Source: an uncultured Lachnospiraceae bacterium (GTDB taxonomy: Bacteria; Bacillota; Clostridia; Lachnospirales; Anaerotignaceae). Taken from it: a stretch of DNA of 36,818 nucleotides. The notes beneath the pieces were generated by a model. That model saw nothing but the letters and a program-made list of their open reading frames with translations. It did no database searches and was not told where the DNA came from. The stretch lies in assembly GCA_944380405.1 (NCBI GenBank), contig CALWHO010000050.1, positions 1 through 36,818 of the forward strand, in the 5' to 3' direction. Below, one piece after another: positions 1 to 8,566 of the stretch (positions within the stretch are counted from its first letter, which is position 1; the number at the start of each line of letters is the position of its first letter). The translations under genes were made by a program, and so were the position numbers.

Positions 1-23
1 AAATCATCGTAAAGGATTCTCAT
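1..23 (-). CDS. 5' end of an unidentified gene (partial)
   Basis: An ATG on the minus strand at 23-21 is followed by an open frame reading M-R-I-L-Y-D-D before the window ends. A GGGAGG ribosome binding site at 34-29 lies five bases upstream, which is why I accept it as a real start. Seven residues are too few to name a family. It is divergent from mutS2, so 24-214 is a shared upstream region. Confidence 0.6.
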
Positions 24-53
24 TTTTTCCTCCCATTAATTTTTCTTTGCTAT

Positions 54-81
54 ATAGTATGTAGAGTATTGAAAATGGCAA
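54..81 (-). promoter_or_regulatory. possible promoter for the leftward partial gene
   Basis: On the minus strand TTGCCA (81-76) and TACTAT (59-54) are separated by 16 bases and lie about 30 bases upstream of the GGGAGG-ATG start at 23. It fits a sigma-A promoter moderately well. No comparably good promoter was seen for mutS2 on the plus strand. Confidence 0.4.
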
Positions 82-214
82 CTTGTACTTTTGTTAACAC
101 AATGTTAAATCTTTAATTATGGAAAAAAACAATAAAAGGTGGTAATATTATTAGAAAATACTAATTTTTGTTTTATGGGAAATATTAAAAATAAATAGAT
201 TTAAGGCAGGTATT

Positions 215-2605
215 ATGATGAACGAAAAAGTGTTCAAAACCTTGGAATTTGATAAAATACTTACTAAGCTTAAAGGCTACGCTGTTTCTCCTATGGGTAA
301 GGAAATGGCAGAAAATTTAAAGCCAAGCAGCGAAGTTTATGAAATACGTAAATGGCAGAATGAAACAAGCGACGCCTACGCTATGATAATGCGAAAAGGC
401 ACTATTCCTCTTGGTGGTTTAAAAGAAATCCGTCCTCAGCTTAAAAGGGTTTCAATGGGCGGTAATCTAAATGTTGAGGAGCTTATGAACATAGGGGAAT
501 TTCTTTATGTATGCCGTAAGGTTAAAAACTATTCTGTAAACGAAAACAAAGGTGAAACTTACGAGTATATAGGCGAGCTTTTTGACCTTATAGAGCATAT
601 ACCAAGGCTTGAAAAAGAGATAACAAGGGTTATAATTTCTGAAACTGAAATTTCAGACGATGCTTCTAATGACCTTCGTGCCATAAGAAGAGAAATAAAG
701 GTGTCAAACGACAGAATCAGAGACCAGTTAAATAGTATTATAAATTCAACTGCATACAGAAATATGCTTCAGGACTACGTCATTACAATACGTAACGACA
801 GATACTGCGTGCCAGTTAAAAGCGAGTACAGAAACAGCTTTAACGGTATGATTCACGACCAGTCAAACACAGGCTCCACACTTTTTATAGAGCCTATGAG
901 CGTTGTTCAGCTTAATAACAAAATTAAAGAGCTGAGAATAAAAGAAAAGGCTGAAATAGAAAAAATACTTCAGCACCTTTCAGACATGGTCAGGGAAAAC
1001 ATTGACCCGTTAATGGCTGATTTAAACGTACTTACAGAGCTGGATTTTATATTTGCAAAAGGTAATCTTGCCGTTGAAATGAATGCAACAAAGCCTGTAT
1101 TTAACACAAGAGGCTATGTAAACATTAAAAAAGGCAGACACCCTCTTTTGGACAGCAAAACTGTTGTGCCTATTGACATATATGTAGGTGATAAATTTAC
1201 AACACTTCTTATTACAGGCCCTAACACAGGCGGTAAAACAGTTTCACTTAAAACAATAGGTCTTTTAACAATTATGGGTCAGTCAGGTCTTCATATACCT
1301 GCATTTGATAACTCAGACCTTGCTGTATTTGACGAAGTTTTTGCAGATATTGGTGATGAGCAGAGCATAGAGCAGAACCTTTCAACATTTTCTGCTCACA
1401 TGAGAAATACTGTTTCAATACTTGAAAACGTAACTAATAACTCACTTGTGCTTTTTGACGAGCTGGGAGCAGGTACAGACCCTATTGAAGGTGCTGCTCT
1501 TGCCATGGCTGTTATACAAAGCCTTAAAAAGCGTAACATAAGAACAGTTGTTACAACTCACTACAGCGAACTTAAGGTATATGCTCTTTCAACAGAAGGC
1601 GTTGAAAATGCTGGATGCGAGTTTGATGTGGAAAGTTTAAGGCCTACTTATAAACTTCTTATAGGCATGATTGGTAAAAGTAACGCCTTTGCTATTTCAA
1701 AACGTCTTGGACTTAAAGATGACATAATTGAAAGTGCAAAAAGTTTTATAGAACAGGAAAACGTAAAGTTTGAAGACGTTATAGCAGACCTTGAAACAAG
1801 CAAAAAGAATGTAATTTACGAGCAGGAAAGAGCAGAGCAGTTTAGAAAAGAAGCTGAAAGCCTTAAAAAAGAAGTTGAAAAACAGAAAAAGAAAATAGAA
1901 GACCAGAAAGAAAAAATGCTTGCAAAGGCGAGAGAAGAAGCCAAAATGATTTACCAGAAGGCTAAAGAAGAGGCAGACGCAATTATTAAAGAAATTAATA
2001 AAGAAGCACGAGAAAGTGCCAACAGAAATAAGCTTAACGCCAGCAGACAAAAGCTCAAAGAGTCTTTGGCTAATACAGACAGCGAAATTAACAAAATGCT
2101 TGCTAAAAGAAGAAAAACATATAAAGCTGCCGATAAGCTTGAAGTTGGTGACAGCGTATATGTTGTTTCATTTGATACTCATGCAAAGGTGCTTTCACTT
2201 CCTGATGAAAACAAGGAAGTATTTGTTCAGGCAGGAATCATGAAGTTTAAAGTGCCTATGGCAGAACTTGTTTTGGATGATAAGGCACAAAGCGAAAATG
2301 CAGCTCAAAAGAAAAGCTCAAGGGGTATTTCAAGCAAAGTACGAGCAGGCAAGAGCATGGCAATAAGCCCTGAAATAGACTGCCGTGGTCAGCTTGTGGA
2401 AGAGGCTCTTGGAAACATAGATAAGTATATTGATGATGCATATCTTGCAGGATTAAAACAGATTATGATTATTCATGGTAAAGGCACAGGCGCTTTAAGA
2501 AGTGCCGTTCAGGAATATTTAAGGAAAAATCCTCATGTTAAATCATATCGCCCTGGAACTTATGGCGAAGGCGAAATGGGTGTAACAGTTGTAGAGCTTA
2601 AATAA
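215..2605 (+). CDS. mutS2: MutS2 family ATPase/endonuclease
   Basis: This 796-residue protein has the usual MutS2 length and order: an N-terminal core/lever region, a MutS-type ATPase (Walker A GPNTGGKT at 335-342, Walker B LVLFDE at 411-416), a long charged coiled coil at roughly 515-640, and a C-terminal Smr domain from about 715 with IDCRG and HGKGTGALR (H754). In Bacillus subtilis, MutS2 acts on collided ribosomes in translation quality control. Other homologues suppress recombination, and the Smr domain carries nuclease activity in some. Unlike MutS it lacks the mismatch-recognition domain. Two adjacent ATGs (215, 218) follow AAGGCAGG; either could be used. A two-component pair follows 23 bases downstream in the same direction and may be co-transcribed. 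Identification is firm; which activity dominates here is unknown. Confidence 0.96.
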   Translation: MMNEKVFKTLEFDKILTKLKGYAVSPMGKEMAENLKPSSEVYEIRKWQNETSDAYAMIMRKGTIPLGGLKEIRPQLKRVSMGGNLNVEELMNIGEFLYVCRKVKNYSVNENKGETYEYIGELFDLIEHIPRLEKEITRVIISETEISDDASNDLRAIRREIKVSNDRIRDQLNSIINSTAYRNMLQDYVITIRNDRYCVPVKSEYRNSFNGMIHDQSNTGSTLFIEPMSVVQLNNKIKELRIKEKAEIEKILQHLSDMVRENIDPLMADLNVLTELDFIFAKGNLAVEMNATKPVFNTRGYVNIKKGRHPLLDSKTVVPIDIYVGDKFTTLLITGPNTGGKTVSLKTIGLLTIMGQSGLHIPAFDNSDLAVFDEVFADIGDEQSIEQNLSTFSAHMRNTVSILENVTNNSLVLFDELGAGTDPIEGAALAMAVIQSLKKRNIRTVVTTHYSELKVYALSTEGVENAGCEFDVESLRPTYKLLIGMIGKSNAFAISKRLGLKDDIIESAKSFIEQENVKFEDVIADLETSKKNVIYEQERAEQFRKEAESLKKEVEKQKKKIEDQKEKMLAKAREEAKMIYQKAKEEADAIIKEINKEARESANRNKLNASRQKLKESLANTDSEINKMLAKRRKTYKAADKLEVGDSVYVVSFDTHAKVLSLPDENKEVFVQAGIMKFKVPMAELVLDDKAQSENAAQKKSSRGISSKVRAGKSMAISPEIDCRGQLVEEALGNIDKYIDDAYLAGLKQIMIIHGKGTGALRSAVQEYLRKNPHVKSYRPGTYGEGEMGVTVVELK

Positions 2606-2628
2606 AAAAATTTATGTGGGGGGATATT

Positions 2629-3318
2629 ATGTCCGATAAACAGAAAATACTTGTTGTTGATGATGATGAGCATATAGCAGAGCTTATTAGTCTTTATCTT
2701 ATAAGAGAAGGCTATGAAACAAAAGAAATTTATAACGGCACTGATGCAGTTAAGGCAGCAGAAGATTTTAAGCCAGACCTTATAATGCTTGATATAATGC
2801 TTCCTGGTATGGATGGTTATGGCGTATGCAGAGAAATACGAAAAACAAGCAACGTGCCTATTATAATGCTTACTGCAAAGGGCGATACAATAGATAAGGT
2901 TCTTGGTCTTGAGCTGGGTGCAGATGACTATATTGTTAAGCCTTTTGACCCAAAAGAGCTTACAGCAAGGGTAAAGGCTGTTTTAAGGCGATATGAAAAA
3001 ACAGACTCTCCTAAAGACGGCAACATACTTGAGTTTGATAACCTTGAAATTAACCTTAATAACTACACAGTTAAGTATTACGGTGAATACTTAAACTTCC
3101 CGCCTAAGGAGTTTGAGCTTTTATACTTTTTGGCAAAAAGACCTAATCAGGTTTTCACAAGAGACCAGCTTCTTGATAAAATATGGGGCTATGAATATAT
3201 AGGCGATACAAGAACAGTTGATGTTCATATAAAGAGAATAAGGGAAAAGTTTGACAAGAAAAACAAATGGAGCGTAAAAACCGTTTGGGGAGTAGGCTAT
3301 AAATTTGAAGTGGAGTAA
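2629..3318 (+). CDS. OmpR/PhoB-family response regulator
   Basis: A 229-residue two-domain regulator. The N-terminal receiver has the acidic cluster in ILVVDDDEH, the phospho-acceptor Asp in MLDIMLPG, the Thr of LTAKG and the Lys of IVKPF. The C-terminal winged helix matches Trans_reg_C, including GYEYIGDTRTVDVHIKRIREK and the GVGYKFE ending. I start it at 2629 because the run of six G at 2618-2623 sits five bases before that ATG; an in-frame ATG at 2614 lies upstream of this binding site. The kinase begins seven bases after the stop, so the two are almost certainly partners. It resembles the PhoB/ResD type of regulator, but neither signal nor target can be read from the sequence. Confidence 0.95.
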   Translation: MSDKQKILVVDDDEHIAELISLYLIREGYETKEIYNGTDAVKAAEDFKPDLIMLDIMLPGMDGYGVCREIRKTSNVPIIMLTAKGDTIDKVLGLELGADDYIVKPFDPKELTARVKAVLRRYEKTDSPKDGNILEFDNLEINLNNYTVKYYGEYLNFPPKEFELLYFLAKRPNQVFTRDQLLDKIWGYEYIGDTRTVDVHIKRIREKFDKKNKWSVKTVWGVGYKFEVE

Positions 3319-3324
3319 TGGCTT

Positions 3325-4746
3325 ATGATTAAAAAAAGTCTTGTAAAAAAACAGATGTTTTTATATCTGGGTATATTGCTTATTACATTTGGCGCATTTG
3401 GCTTTGGTGTGGCTACTGTTTATACAAAAAACTACATGGAAGAACAGGAGCAGCAGTTTATACTTCAAGGTGAGCGTTTTAAAGAAAGCATGAATACTCT
3501 TTATTTCACAGGTGTTGTGGACACAAGCCGTGTTAATTTTGAGCTTCAGATTATAGAGCAGTATATGGGTGCCAGTGTGTTTTTTATGAGCAGTGAAGGA
3601 AAAATAACAATGGTTTCGCCAGGTATTGACCAGGAATGGATAGGCCAGACTATTACAGACGAAGCCGTAAATATTGTTTTAAGCGGTAATGTGGCAACTG
3701 TAAAGGGCAAGGTTGGAGGCATGTTTGACGAGGTTGCGTTAACAGTTGGATACCCAATTACAATTGGCAATAAACTTGTAGGCGGTATATTTATGTGTAA
3801 GTCTGTTTCTGTAATGCAGGAAACGGCAAACGACATTAATAATGTTATATTTGGTCTTACAGTGCCTGCCATAATAGTAAGCTTCCTGCTTATATATATA
3901 CTTACAAGCACTATTGTTAAGCCACTACTTGATATGAGTGAGGCAGCAAAAATAATTGCTGACGGAAACTTTGACAGAAGAATAGAGTATACGGCAAATG
4001 ACGAAATAGGTCAGCTGGCAGAAAGTTTTAACAATATGGCTCAAAGCCTTGAGGAAAATGAAAAGGTACGCCGTGAGTTTATAGCTAATATTTCCCATGA
4101 CCTGCGTTCGCCTTTAACAAGTATACAGGGCTTTATAGGAGCCATAGAAGACGGCACAATACCAGAAGAAAAGCAGAAACACTATCTTAATATAGTTCTT
4201 GAAGAAACAGGCAGACTTTCAAAACTTGCCAATGACATGGTTGATTTAAGTCGTGCAGAAGCAGGAGCGACTGTTATAGAAAGATGCGATTTTGATATAA
4301 ACGACCTTATTCGTGATAGCCTTGATGCTATGGAGCATAGGTTCAGACAGAAAAACATAGAGGCAGACGCTGTTTTTGAAGAAGAATTTACAGAGGTTAA
4401 TGCTGACCCTAACAAAATTCAAAGGGTACTTCAAAACCTTCTTGATAATGCCATAAAATTTACACCGCCTAATGGTAAAATTACCGTTGAAACATCAGTA
4501 AAAGGCAAAAAAGTATATGTAAGTGTTAAAGACACAGGCATAGGCATTAAAGAAGAGGAAAAGAAAAAGGTATTTGAAAGATTTTTCAAAGCCGATACAT
4601 CAAGAGGTCTTGATAAAACAGGCGTTGGTCTTGGTCTTTCAATAGTTAAGGAGTTTATAAAGGCCCATGATGAAAAAATTGAGGTTAGAAGCGTTGAAGG
4701 ACAGGGAACGGAATTTGTATTTACTTTAACAAAAATTGATGATTAA
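3325..4746 (+). CDS. membrane sensor histidine kinase, partner of the upstream regulator
   Basis: A 473-residue class I histidine kinase. A membrane segment at about 10-30 and a second at about 185-205 enclose an extracytoplasmic sensor of roughly 150 residues that looks like a Cache/PAS-type fold. HAMP follows at about 205-260. The phospho-acceptor is H258 in NISHDLRSPLTS. The ATP-binding domain has the N box NLLDNAIKF (N371, N375), DTGIGI (D403) and GVGLGLSIV (G433). It should autophosphorylate at H258 and transfer to the receiver encoded immediately upstream. General architecture is like ResE/PhoR kinases, but the ligand is unknown. The start at 3325 uses the GTGGAG at the end of the regulator gene, so translation may be coupled. 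A terminator follows at 4795. Confidence 0.95.
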   Translation: MIKKSLVKKQMFLYLGILLITFGAFGFGVATVYTKNYMEEQEQQFILQGERFKESMNTLYFTGVVDTSRVNFELQIIEQYMGASVFFMSSEGKITMVSPGIDQEWIGQTITDEAVNIVLSGNVATVKGKVGGMFDEVALTVGYPITIGNKLVGGIFMCKSVSVMQETANDINNVIFGLTVPAIIVSFLLIYILTSTIVKPLLDMSEAAKIIADGNFDRRIEYTANDEIGQLAESFNNMAQSLEENEKVRREFIANISHDLRSPLTSIQGFIGAIEDGTIPEEKQKHYLNIVLEETGRLSKLANDMVDLSRAEAGATVIERCDFDINDLIRDSLDAMEHRFRQKNIEADAVFEEEFTEVNADPNKIQRVLQNLLDNAIKFTPPNGKITVETSVKGKKVYVSVKDTGIGIKEEEKKKVFERFFKADTSRGLDKTGVGLGLSIVKEFIKAHDEKIEVRSVEGQGTEFVFTLTKIDD

Positions 4747-4785
4747 TTGATAAGCTATAAAATTTATTGATATAATTAACTTTAG

Positions 4786-4815
4786 TTGACAGATAACACC
4801 TGCACAACATATTAT
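4786..4815 (+). promoter_or_regulatory. promoter nested in the terminator before the permease
   Basis: TTGACA (4786-4791) and TATTAT (4810-4815) are 18 bases apart. The -10 lies in the loop of the terminator hairpin at 4795-4830, so transcription would start near 4822, past most of the stem. A second candidate, TTGATA (4747-4752) with TATAAT (4771-4776), also spaced by 18, lies upstream; transcripts from it would run into the hairpin. Which one is used cannot be decided from sequence. Confidence 0.5.
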
Positions 4816-4834
4816 TTATGTGCGGGTGTTTTTG
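4795..4834 (+). terminator. intrinsic terminator between kinase and permease genes
   Basis: AACACCTGCACA (4795-4806) pairs with TGTGCGGGTGTT (4819-4830), a 12-pair stem with one T-G wobble and a 12-base loop, followed by a short T tract. It probably ends the mutS2/two-component transcript. It may also attenuate transcripts from the upstream TTGATA/TATAAT promoter. Confidence 0.8.
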
Positions 4835-4870
4835 GTTTTGAAAACATTAAATTTTTCAGGAGGTTTAAAA

Positions 4871-6208
4871 ATGGGGTTTTTAGAAAAGCATTTTAAGCTG
4901 CAGGAAAACGGGACAACCATAAAAACGGAAGTTATGGCTGGTGTTATAACATTTATGACAATGGCATATATACTTATTGTTAACCCAAGCATACTTTCGT
5001 CTACAGGAATGGATTCAGGTGCCGTTTTAACAGCTACAGCTATATCTGCTGCAATAGCAACAGTATGTATGGCGTTTTTTGCCAACTATCCTTTTGTTCT
5101 TGCACCAGGTATGGGGCTTAATGCGTATTTTGCTTACACTGTTGTACTTAAAAATGGATATTCCTGGGAAACAGCTTTAGCGGCAGTATTTGTTGAGGGT
5201 ATTATATTTATACTCCTTTCTGCTGCAAATGTAAGAGAGGCAATATTTAATTCAATACCTCTTAACCTTAAAAAAGCCATAAGCGTAGGCGTAGGTTTTT
5301 ATATTGCATTTATTGGTATGCAAAATGCAGGTATTATTGTTGATGAAAGCTCAACACTTGTTACACTTGGCAGTATAACAAATCCTTCTGCATATCTTGC
5401 TATTATAGGCACATTTATAACGCTGTTTCTTGTAATAAAAAATGTACGAGGTGCTGTTCTTTATGGCATAGTTATAACATATGTTTTGGGAATAATATGC
5501 CAGCTTACAGGGTTATATGTTGTTGATGTGGAAAATGGGGTATATTCAATTCTACCAAGCGGCATAATTTCTGCTCCGCCTTCAATAGCTCCTGTATTTG
5601 GTAAAATGGATTTTTCAAATGTGTTATCACTTGATTTTGTTGTTGTTGTATGCTCATTCCTTTTTGTTGATATATTCGACACATTAGGCACAATAATAGG
5701 CGTATCATCAAAGGCTGGCATGCTTGATAAGGATAATAAACTGCCAAGAATAAAAGGCGCTCTTTTGGCTGATGCTGTAGGTACAACAGCAGGTGCTGTT
5801 TTAGGTACATCTACAGTAACTACATTTGTAGAGTCTTCAACAGGTGCAGCAGCAGGCGGCAGAACAGGTCTTACAGCCCTTACAGCAGCGGCTCTTTTCC
5901 TCTTGTCACTTGTATTTTCACCTGTTATTACTGCTATACCGTCATTTGCCACAACTCCAGCACTTATTGTAGTTGGTCTTTTTATGGTTGAGCAGGTTAC
6001 AGACATTAATTTTAAGGACTACACAGAAGGACTTCCTGCTTTTATGGCAATTTTAATGATGGTTGTTGCATACAGCATTTCAGAAGGTCTTGTGTTCTCT
6101 GTAATAAGCTATGTAGTGCTTAAATTTGTAAGCGGCAGAAAAAATGAACTTAATCCAGTAATTGTTATAATCGCTGTTTTATTCCTTTTAAAACTTATAT
6201 CAGGATAA
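4871..6208 (+). CDS. NCS2/AzgA-like purine permease
   Basis: A 445-residue polytopic membrane protein of the nucleobase:cation symporter-2 family, AzgA/PbuG-like branch, which imports adenine, guanine or hypoxanthine. Family features visible are EVMAGVITFMTMAYILIVNPSIL near the N-terminus, APGMGLNAYFAY, the DIFDTLGT segment mid-protein and SSTGAAAGGRTGL. About 12-14 membrane segments are expected. I choose the ATG at 4871 because AGGAGG at 4858-4863 is seven bases upstream; the frame extends back to a GTG at 4820, but that lies inside the terminator stem. Purine uptake fits the neighbouring purH gene, yet I found no purine riboswitch in its leader. The exact base transported is not predictable. 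Confidence 0.9.
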   Translation: MGFLEKHFKLQENGTTIKTEVMAGVITFMTMAYILIVNPSILSSTGMDSGAVLTATAISAAIATVCMAFFANYPFVLAPGMGLNAYFAYTVVLKNGYSWETALAAVFVEGIIFILLSAANVREAIFNSIPLNLKKAISVGVGFYIAFIGMQNAGIIVDESSTLVTLGSITNPSAYLAIIGTFITLFLVIKNVRGAVLYGIVITYVLGIICQLTGLYVVDVENGVYSILPSGIISAPPSIAPVFGKMDFSNVLSLDFVVVVCSFLFVDIFDTLGTIIGVSSKAGMLDKDNKLPRIKGALLADAVGTTAGAVLGTSTVTTFVESSTGAAAGGRTGLTALTAAALFLLSLVFSPVITAIPSFATTPALIVVGLFMVEQVTDINFKDYTEGLPAFMAILMMVVAYSISEGLVFSVISYVVLKFVSGRKNELNPVIVIIAVLFLLKLISG

Positions 6209-6216
6209 ATTTTGTA

Positions 6217-6246
6217 TTGACTAAAAGTTAAGTGTTATATTACAAT
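6217..6246 (+). promoter_or_regulatory. promoter of the ZTP riboswitch-purH unit
   Basis: TTGACT (6217-6222) and TACAAT (6241-6246) are 18 bases apart, nine bases after the permease stop codon. Transcription would start near 6253, just ahead of the riboswitch. Confidence 0.7.
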
Positions 6247-6267
6247 AACATGGTAAAAAGAATTTAA

Positions 6268-6381
6268 AGTACCTGTATGACCGGCGGAAGTGGAGTTTAC
6301 CACAGGGAGTATGGGTGTTGTGTTAAAAAGCCGACCGCCTGGGCAGAAAAAATTTGTGTCCAAGGGTGTTCGGCTTTTTTT
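6268..6381 (+). ncRNA. ZTP (pfl) riboswitch with overlapping terminator
   Basis: The two conserved pfl-motif blocks are present: GACCGGCGGAAGTGGAG followed by ACCACAGGGAG (6279-6309), then AAGCCGACCGCCTGGGCA (6328-6344) after a linker. The aptamer senses ZMP/ZTP (AICAR nucleotides), which build up when formyl-folate is short. The second block can instead pair with CCAAGGGTGTTCGGC (6360-6374), which is followed by seven T, forming a terminator. Ligand binding would hold the block in the aptamer and permit read-through. This is a genetic ON switch, and it fits the downstream gene, whose enzyme consumes AICAR. Confidence 0.93.
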
Positions 6382-6407
6382 AATTTAAAGAAACGGAGGA
6401 TTTCAAA

Positions 6408-7964
6408 ATGAAACGTGCATTGTTAAGCGTATCCGACAAAACAGGTATTATTGAATTTGCAAAGGAACTTTCTTCTTTAGGTTGGGAAATTATATCAACA
6501 GGAGGTACACATAAGGCTCTTGAAGATGCAGGATTAAAAGTAACAGGCATTTCAGATGTAACAGGCTTTCCAGAATGCCTTGACGGCAGAGTAAAAACTC
6601 TTCACCCAGCTATTCATGCAGGTGTACTTGCTATGAGAAGCAACCCAGAACACATGAAACAGCTTGAAGAACTTAAAATAGACACAATAGATATGGTTGT
6701 TGTAAACCTCTACCCATTTAAGCAGACAATACTTAAAGACGGCGTAACAAGAGCAGAGGCTATTGAAAATATCGATATTGGTGGCCCAACAATGATCAGA
6801 GCTGCTGCTAAAAACTATCAGGACGTAGCAGTTATTGTAGACCCAGAAGACTATGGTAAAATTATAGCTGAGATTAAGGAAAATGGCGAAGTATCACTTG
6901 ATACAAAGTTCTACCTTAGTGCAAAGGTATTTATGCATACAGCAAACTACGACAGCCTTATAGCAAACTATATGAAAAAACAGGCTGGTATTGATACATT
7001 CAGCGATACACTTACACTTACATACGAAAAAGTACAGGATATGCGTTATGGCGAAAATCCTCACCAGAAAGCAGCTTTCTACAAAGAAATCGGCAACACA
7101 AAAGGTCTTCTTACAAATGCAAAACAGCTTCACGGCAAAGAGCTTTCATTTAACAACATTAACGATATGAATGGTGCTTTAGACCTTCTTAAGGAATTTA
7201 CAGAGCCTACAGTTGTTGCTTGTAAACACGCTAACCCATGCGGTGTTGCCAGTGCAGACAATATCCATGACGCTTATGTAAAGGCTTACACATCAGACCC
7301 TGTTTCAATATTTGGCGGCATTATTACAGCCAACAGAGAAATTGACAAGGCAACAGCAGAAGAAATAAGCAAAATATTTGTTGAAATAGTTGTTGCACCT
7401 TCATTTACAAATGAAGCTCTTGAAATACTTGAAAAGAAAAAGAACATACGAATTATGGTTCTTGAAAACATACTTGAAAAACAGGCAGACGATGCCCTTG
7501 ATATCAAGAAAGTTTCAGGTGGTATACTCGTTCAGACAATAGACAACGCACTTTATAACGAAGAAGACCTCAAAGTTGTAACAAAGAAGGCTCCAACAGA
7601 AAAAGAAATGGAAGACCTTATATTTGCTCTTAAAATGGTTAAATTTACAAAGTCAAACGGTATTGCAATAGCTAAGGATAAACGCTCAATAGGTATAGGA
7701 CCTGGTCAGGTAAACAGAATCTGGGCTTGCCAGCAGGCTATTGACCACGGCACAAAAGAACTTGGTGCTGACAGTGTAAAAGGCGCTTGCCTTGCTTCTG
7801 ATGCTTTCTTCCCATTCCCTGACTGTGTTGAGGAATGTGCAAAGGCAGGAATTACAGCTATTGTAACTCCTGGTGGTTCAGTAAATGACCAGCTTTCAAT
7901 AGATGCATGCGATAAATACGGCATTGCTATGGTATTTACAGGAATGAGACATTTTAAACACTAA
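6408..7964 (+). CDS. purH: bifunctional AICAR transformylase/IMP cyclohydrolase
   Basis: PurH catalyses the last two steps of IMP synthesis: formylation of AICAR with 10-formyl-tetrahydrofolate, then ring closure. The 518 residues match the family. The N-terminal MGS-like cyclohydrolase domain starts [14 protein letters not shown] and contains STGGTHKAL and [20 protein letters not shown]. The transformylase domain starts near 200 with the conserved Lys-His pair K273/H274 in [12 protein letters not shown]. The C-terminus has SDAFFPFPD and the usual GMRHFKH ending. GGAGG at 6395-6399 precedes the ATG. It is a single-gene unit between a ZTP riboswitch and a bidirectional terminator, so other purine genes must lie elsewhere. 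Confidence 0.98.
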   Translation: MKRALLSVSDKTGIIEFAKELSSLGWEIISTGGTHKALEDAGLKVTGISDVTGFPECLDGRVKTLHPAIHAGVLAMRSNPEHMKQLEELKIDTIDMVVVNLYPFKQTILKDGVTRAEAIENIDIGGPTMIRAAAKNYQDVAVIVDPEDYGKIIAEIKENGEVSLDTKFYLSAKVFMHTANYDSLIANYMKKQAGIDTFSDTLTLTYEKVQDMRYGENPHQKAAFYKEIGNTKGLLTNAKQLHGKELSFNNINDMNGALDLLKEFTEPTVVACKHANPCGVASADNIHDAYVKAYTSDPVSIFGGIITANREIDKATAEEISKIFVEIVVAPSFTNEALEILEKKKNIRIMVLENILEKQADDALDIKKVSGGILVQTIDNALYNEEDLKVVTKKAPTEKEMEDLIFALKMVKFTKSNGIAIAKDKRSIGIGPGQVNRIWACQQAIDHGTKELGADSVKGACLASDAFFPFPDCVEECAKAGITAIVTPGGSVNDQLSIDACDKYGIAMVFTGMRHFKH

Positions 7965-8061
7965 ATAAAAAAAGTGCCGTAGTGCTTTTTGTCAAAGACG
8001 TATTTCAAAATTAAACAGAAAAAAGTCAGTTAAAACTTTTTAGATACGCTAAAATAAAAAA

Positions 8062-8088
8062 ATGAACCCATTTAGGGTTCATTTTTTT
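8062..8088. terminator. bidirectional terminator after purH
   Basis: ATGAACCC (8062-8069) pairs with GGGTTCAT (8075-8082) around a five-base loop, with A-rich sequence before and seven T after. It serves purH on the plus strand and, read from the other side, the flavin-binding gene that ends at 8087. Confidence 0.85.
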
Positions 8089-8554
8089 ATTTCCTCATTT
8101 TTCCTGTTATATGCTCAGGTGTTATTTTGTAAATAGCAGTGCCTTTTATGGCTCTATTCATAAATGCAATTGCCGCATCTAAATTATCAGGGCAGTATTT
8201 TTTCAAAAGCTCTGTCATGGCAAAAACTTTTTCGTTATCATCTGTTATTTTCTGGCATTTACCGAAAGCTATTGCCGAGCGGAACTGTACCGAAAATTTA
8301 TCCTGAAGTGTATCGCTTTGAGCTACTGCTGTAAAGCAAACATTGTTATTATGCTCTATGTTTTCTAATTTATGTCCCTTTAAAGCACAATGAAAATAAA
8401 TTACGTCGTTTACATAAATATAGCTTAAAGGCACGCCATAAGGTGTATTATCTTCTGAAATTGTTGAAAGTATGCCATATGTACATTCTTTTAAGAAAGA
8501 AATGGCTTCGTCTTTTTCAACAGCTCTGTCTTTTCTTCGCATTTCCTTGAACAT
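8087..8554 (-). CDS. pyridoxamine 5'-phosphate oxidase-family (NimA-like) protein
   Basis: A 155-residue protein resembling the FMN-binding split-barrel proteins of the PNPOx/NimA group: an N-terminal MRRKDRAVEKDEAISFLKEC, then GILSTISEDNTPYGVPLSYIY, VIYFHCALKGHKLENIEHN, and a C-terminal AIYKITPEHITGK. Such proteins bind flavin and are often annotated as nitroimidazole-resistance or general flavin reductases; true substrates are mostly unknown. I use the ATG at 8554, six bases after AGAGGTG. A GTG at 8563 is in frame but overlaps that binding site. It follows argH by 12 bases and is presumably co-transcribed, though no role in arginine synthesis is obvious. It ends at the terminator shared with purH. 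Confidence 0.85.
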   Translation of the reverse strand: MFKEMRRKDRAVEKDEAISFLKECTYGILSTISEDNTPYGVPLSYIYVNDVIYFHCALKGHKLENIEHNNNVCFTAVAQSDTLQDKFSVQFRSAIAFGKCQKITDDNEKVFAMTELLKKYCPDNLDAAIAFMNRAIKGTAIYKITPEHITGKMRK

Positions 8555-8566
8555 ATGTATCACCTC

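Noticed and set aside
61-120. Rex-like site TTGTTAACACAATGTTAA in the mutS2 upstream region
   Set aside because: Only the left half-site matches; the right half is not TTAACAA, and the match arises from a short GTTAAC palindrome.
4747-4870. Purine riboswitch in front of the permease
   Set aside because: The leader is too short and lacks the conserved junction and loop bases of the purine aptamer; only a promoter and terminator hairpin are present.
5461-6006. 181-codon open frame on the minus strand inside the permease gene
   Set aside because: It is the antisense shadow of a long, strongly conserved NCS2 permease frame, with no ribosome site and no recognisable product.
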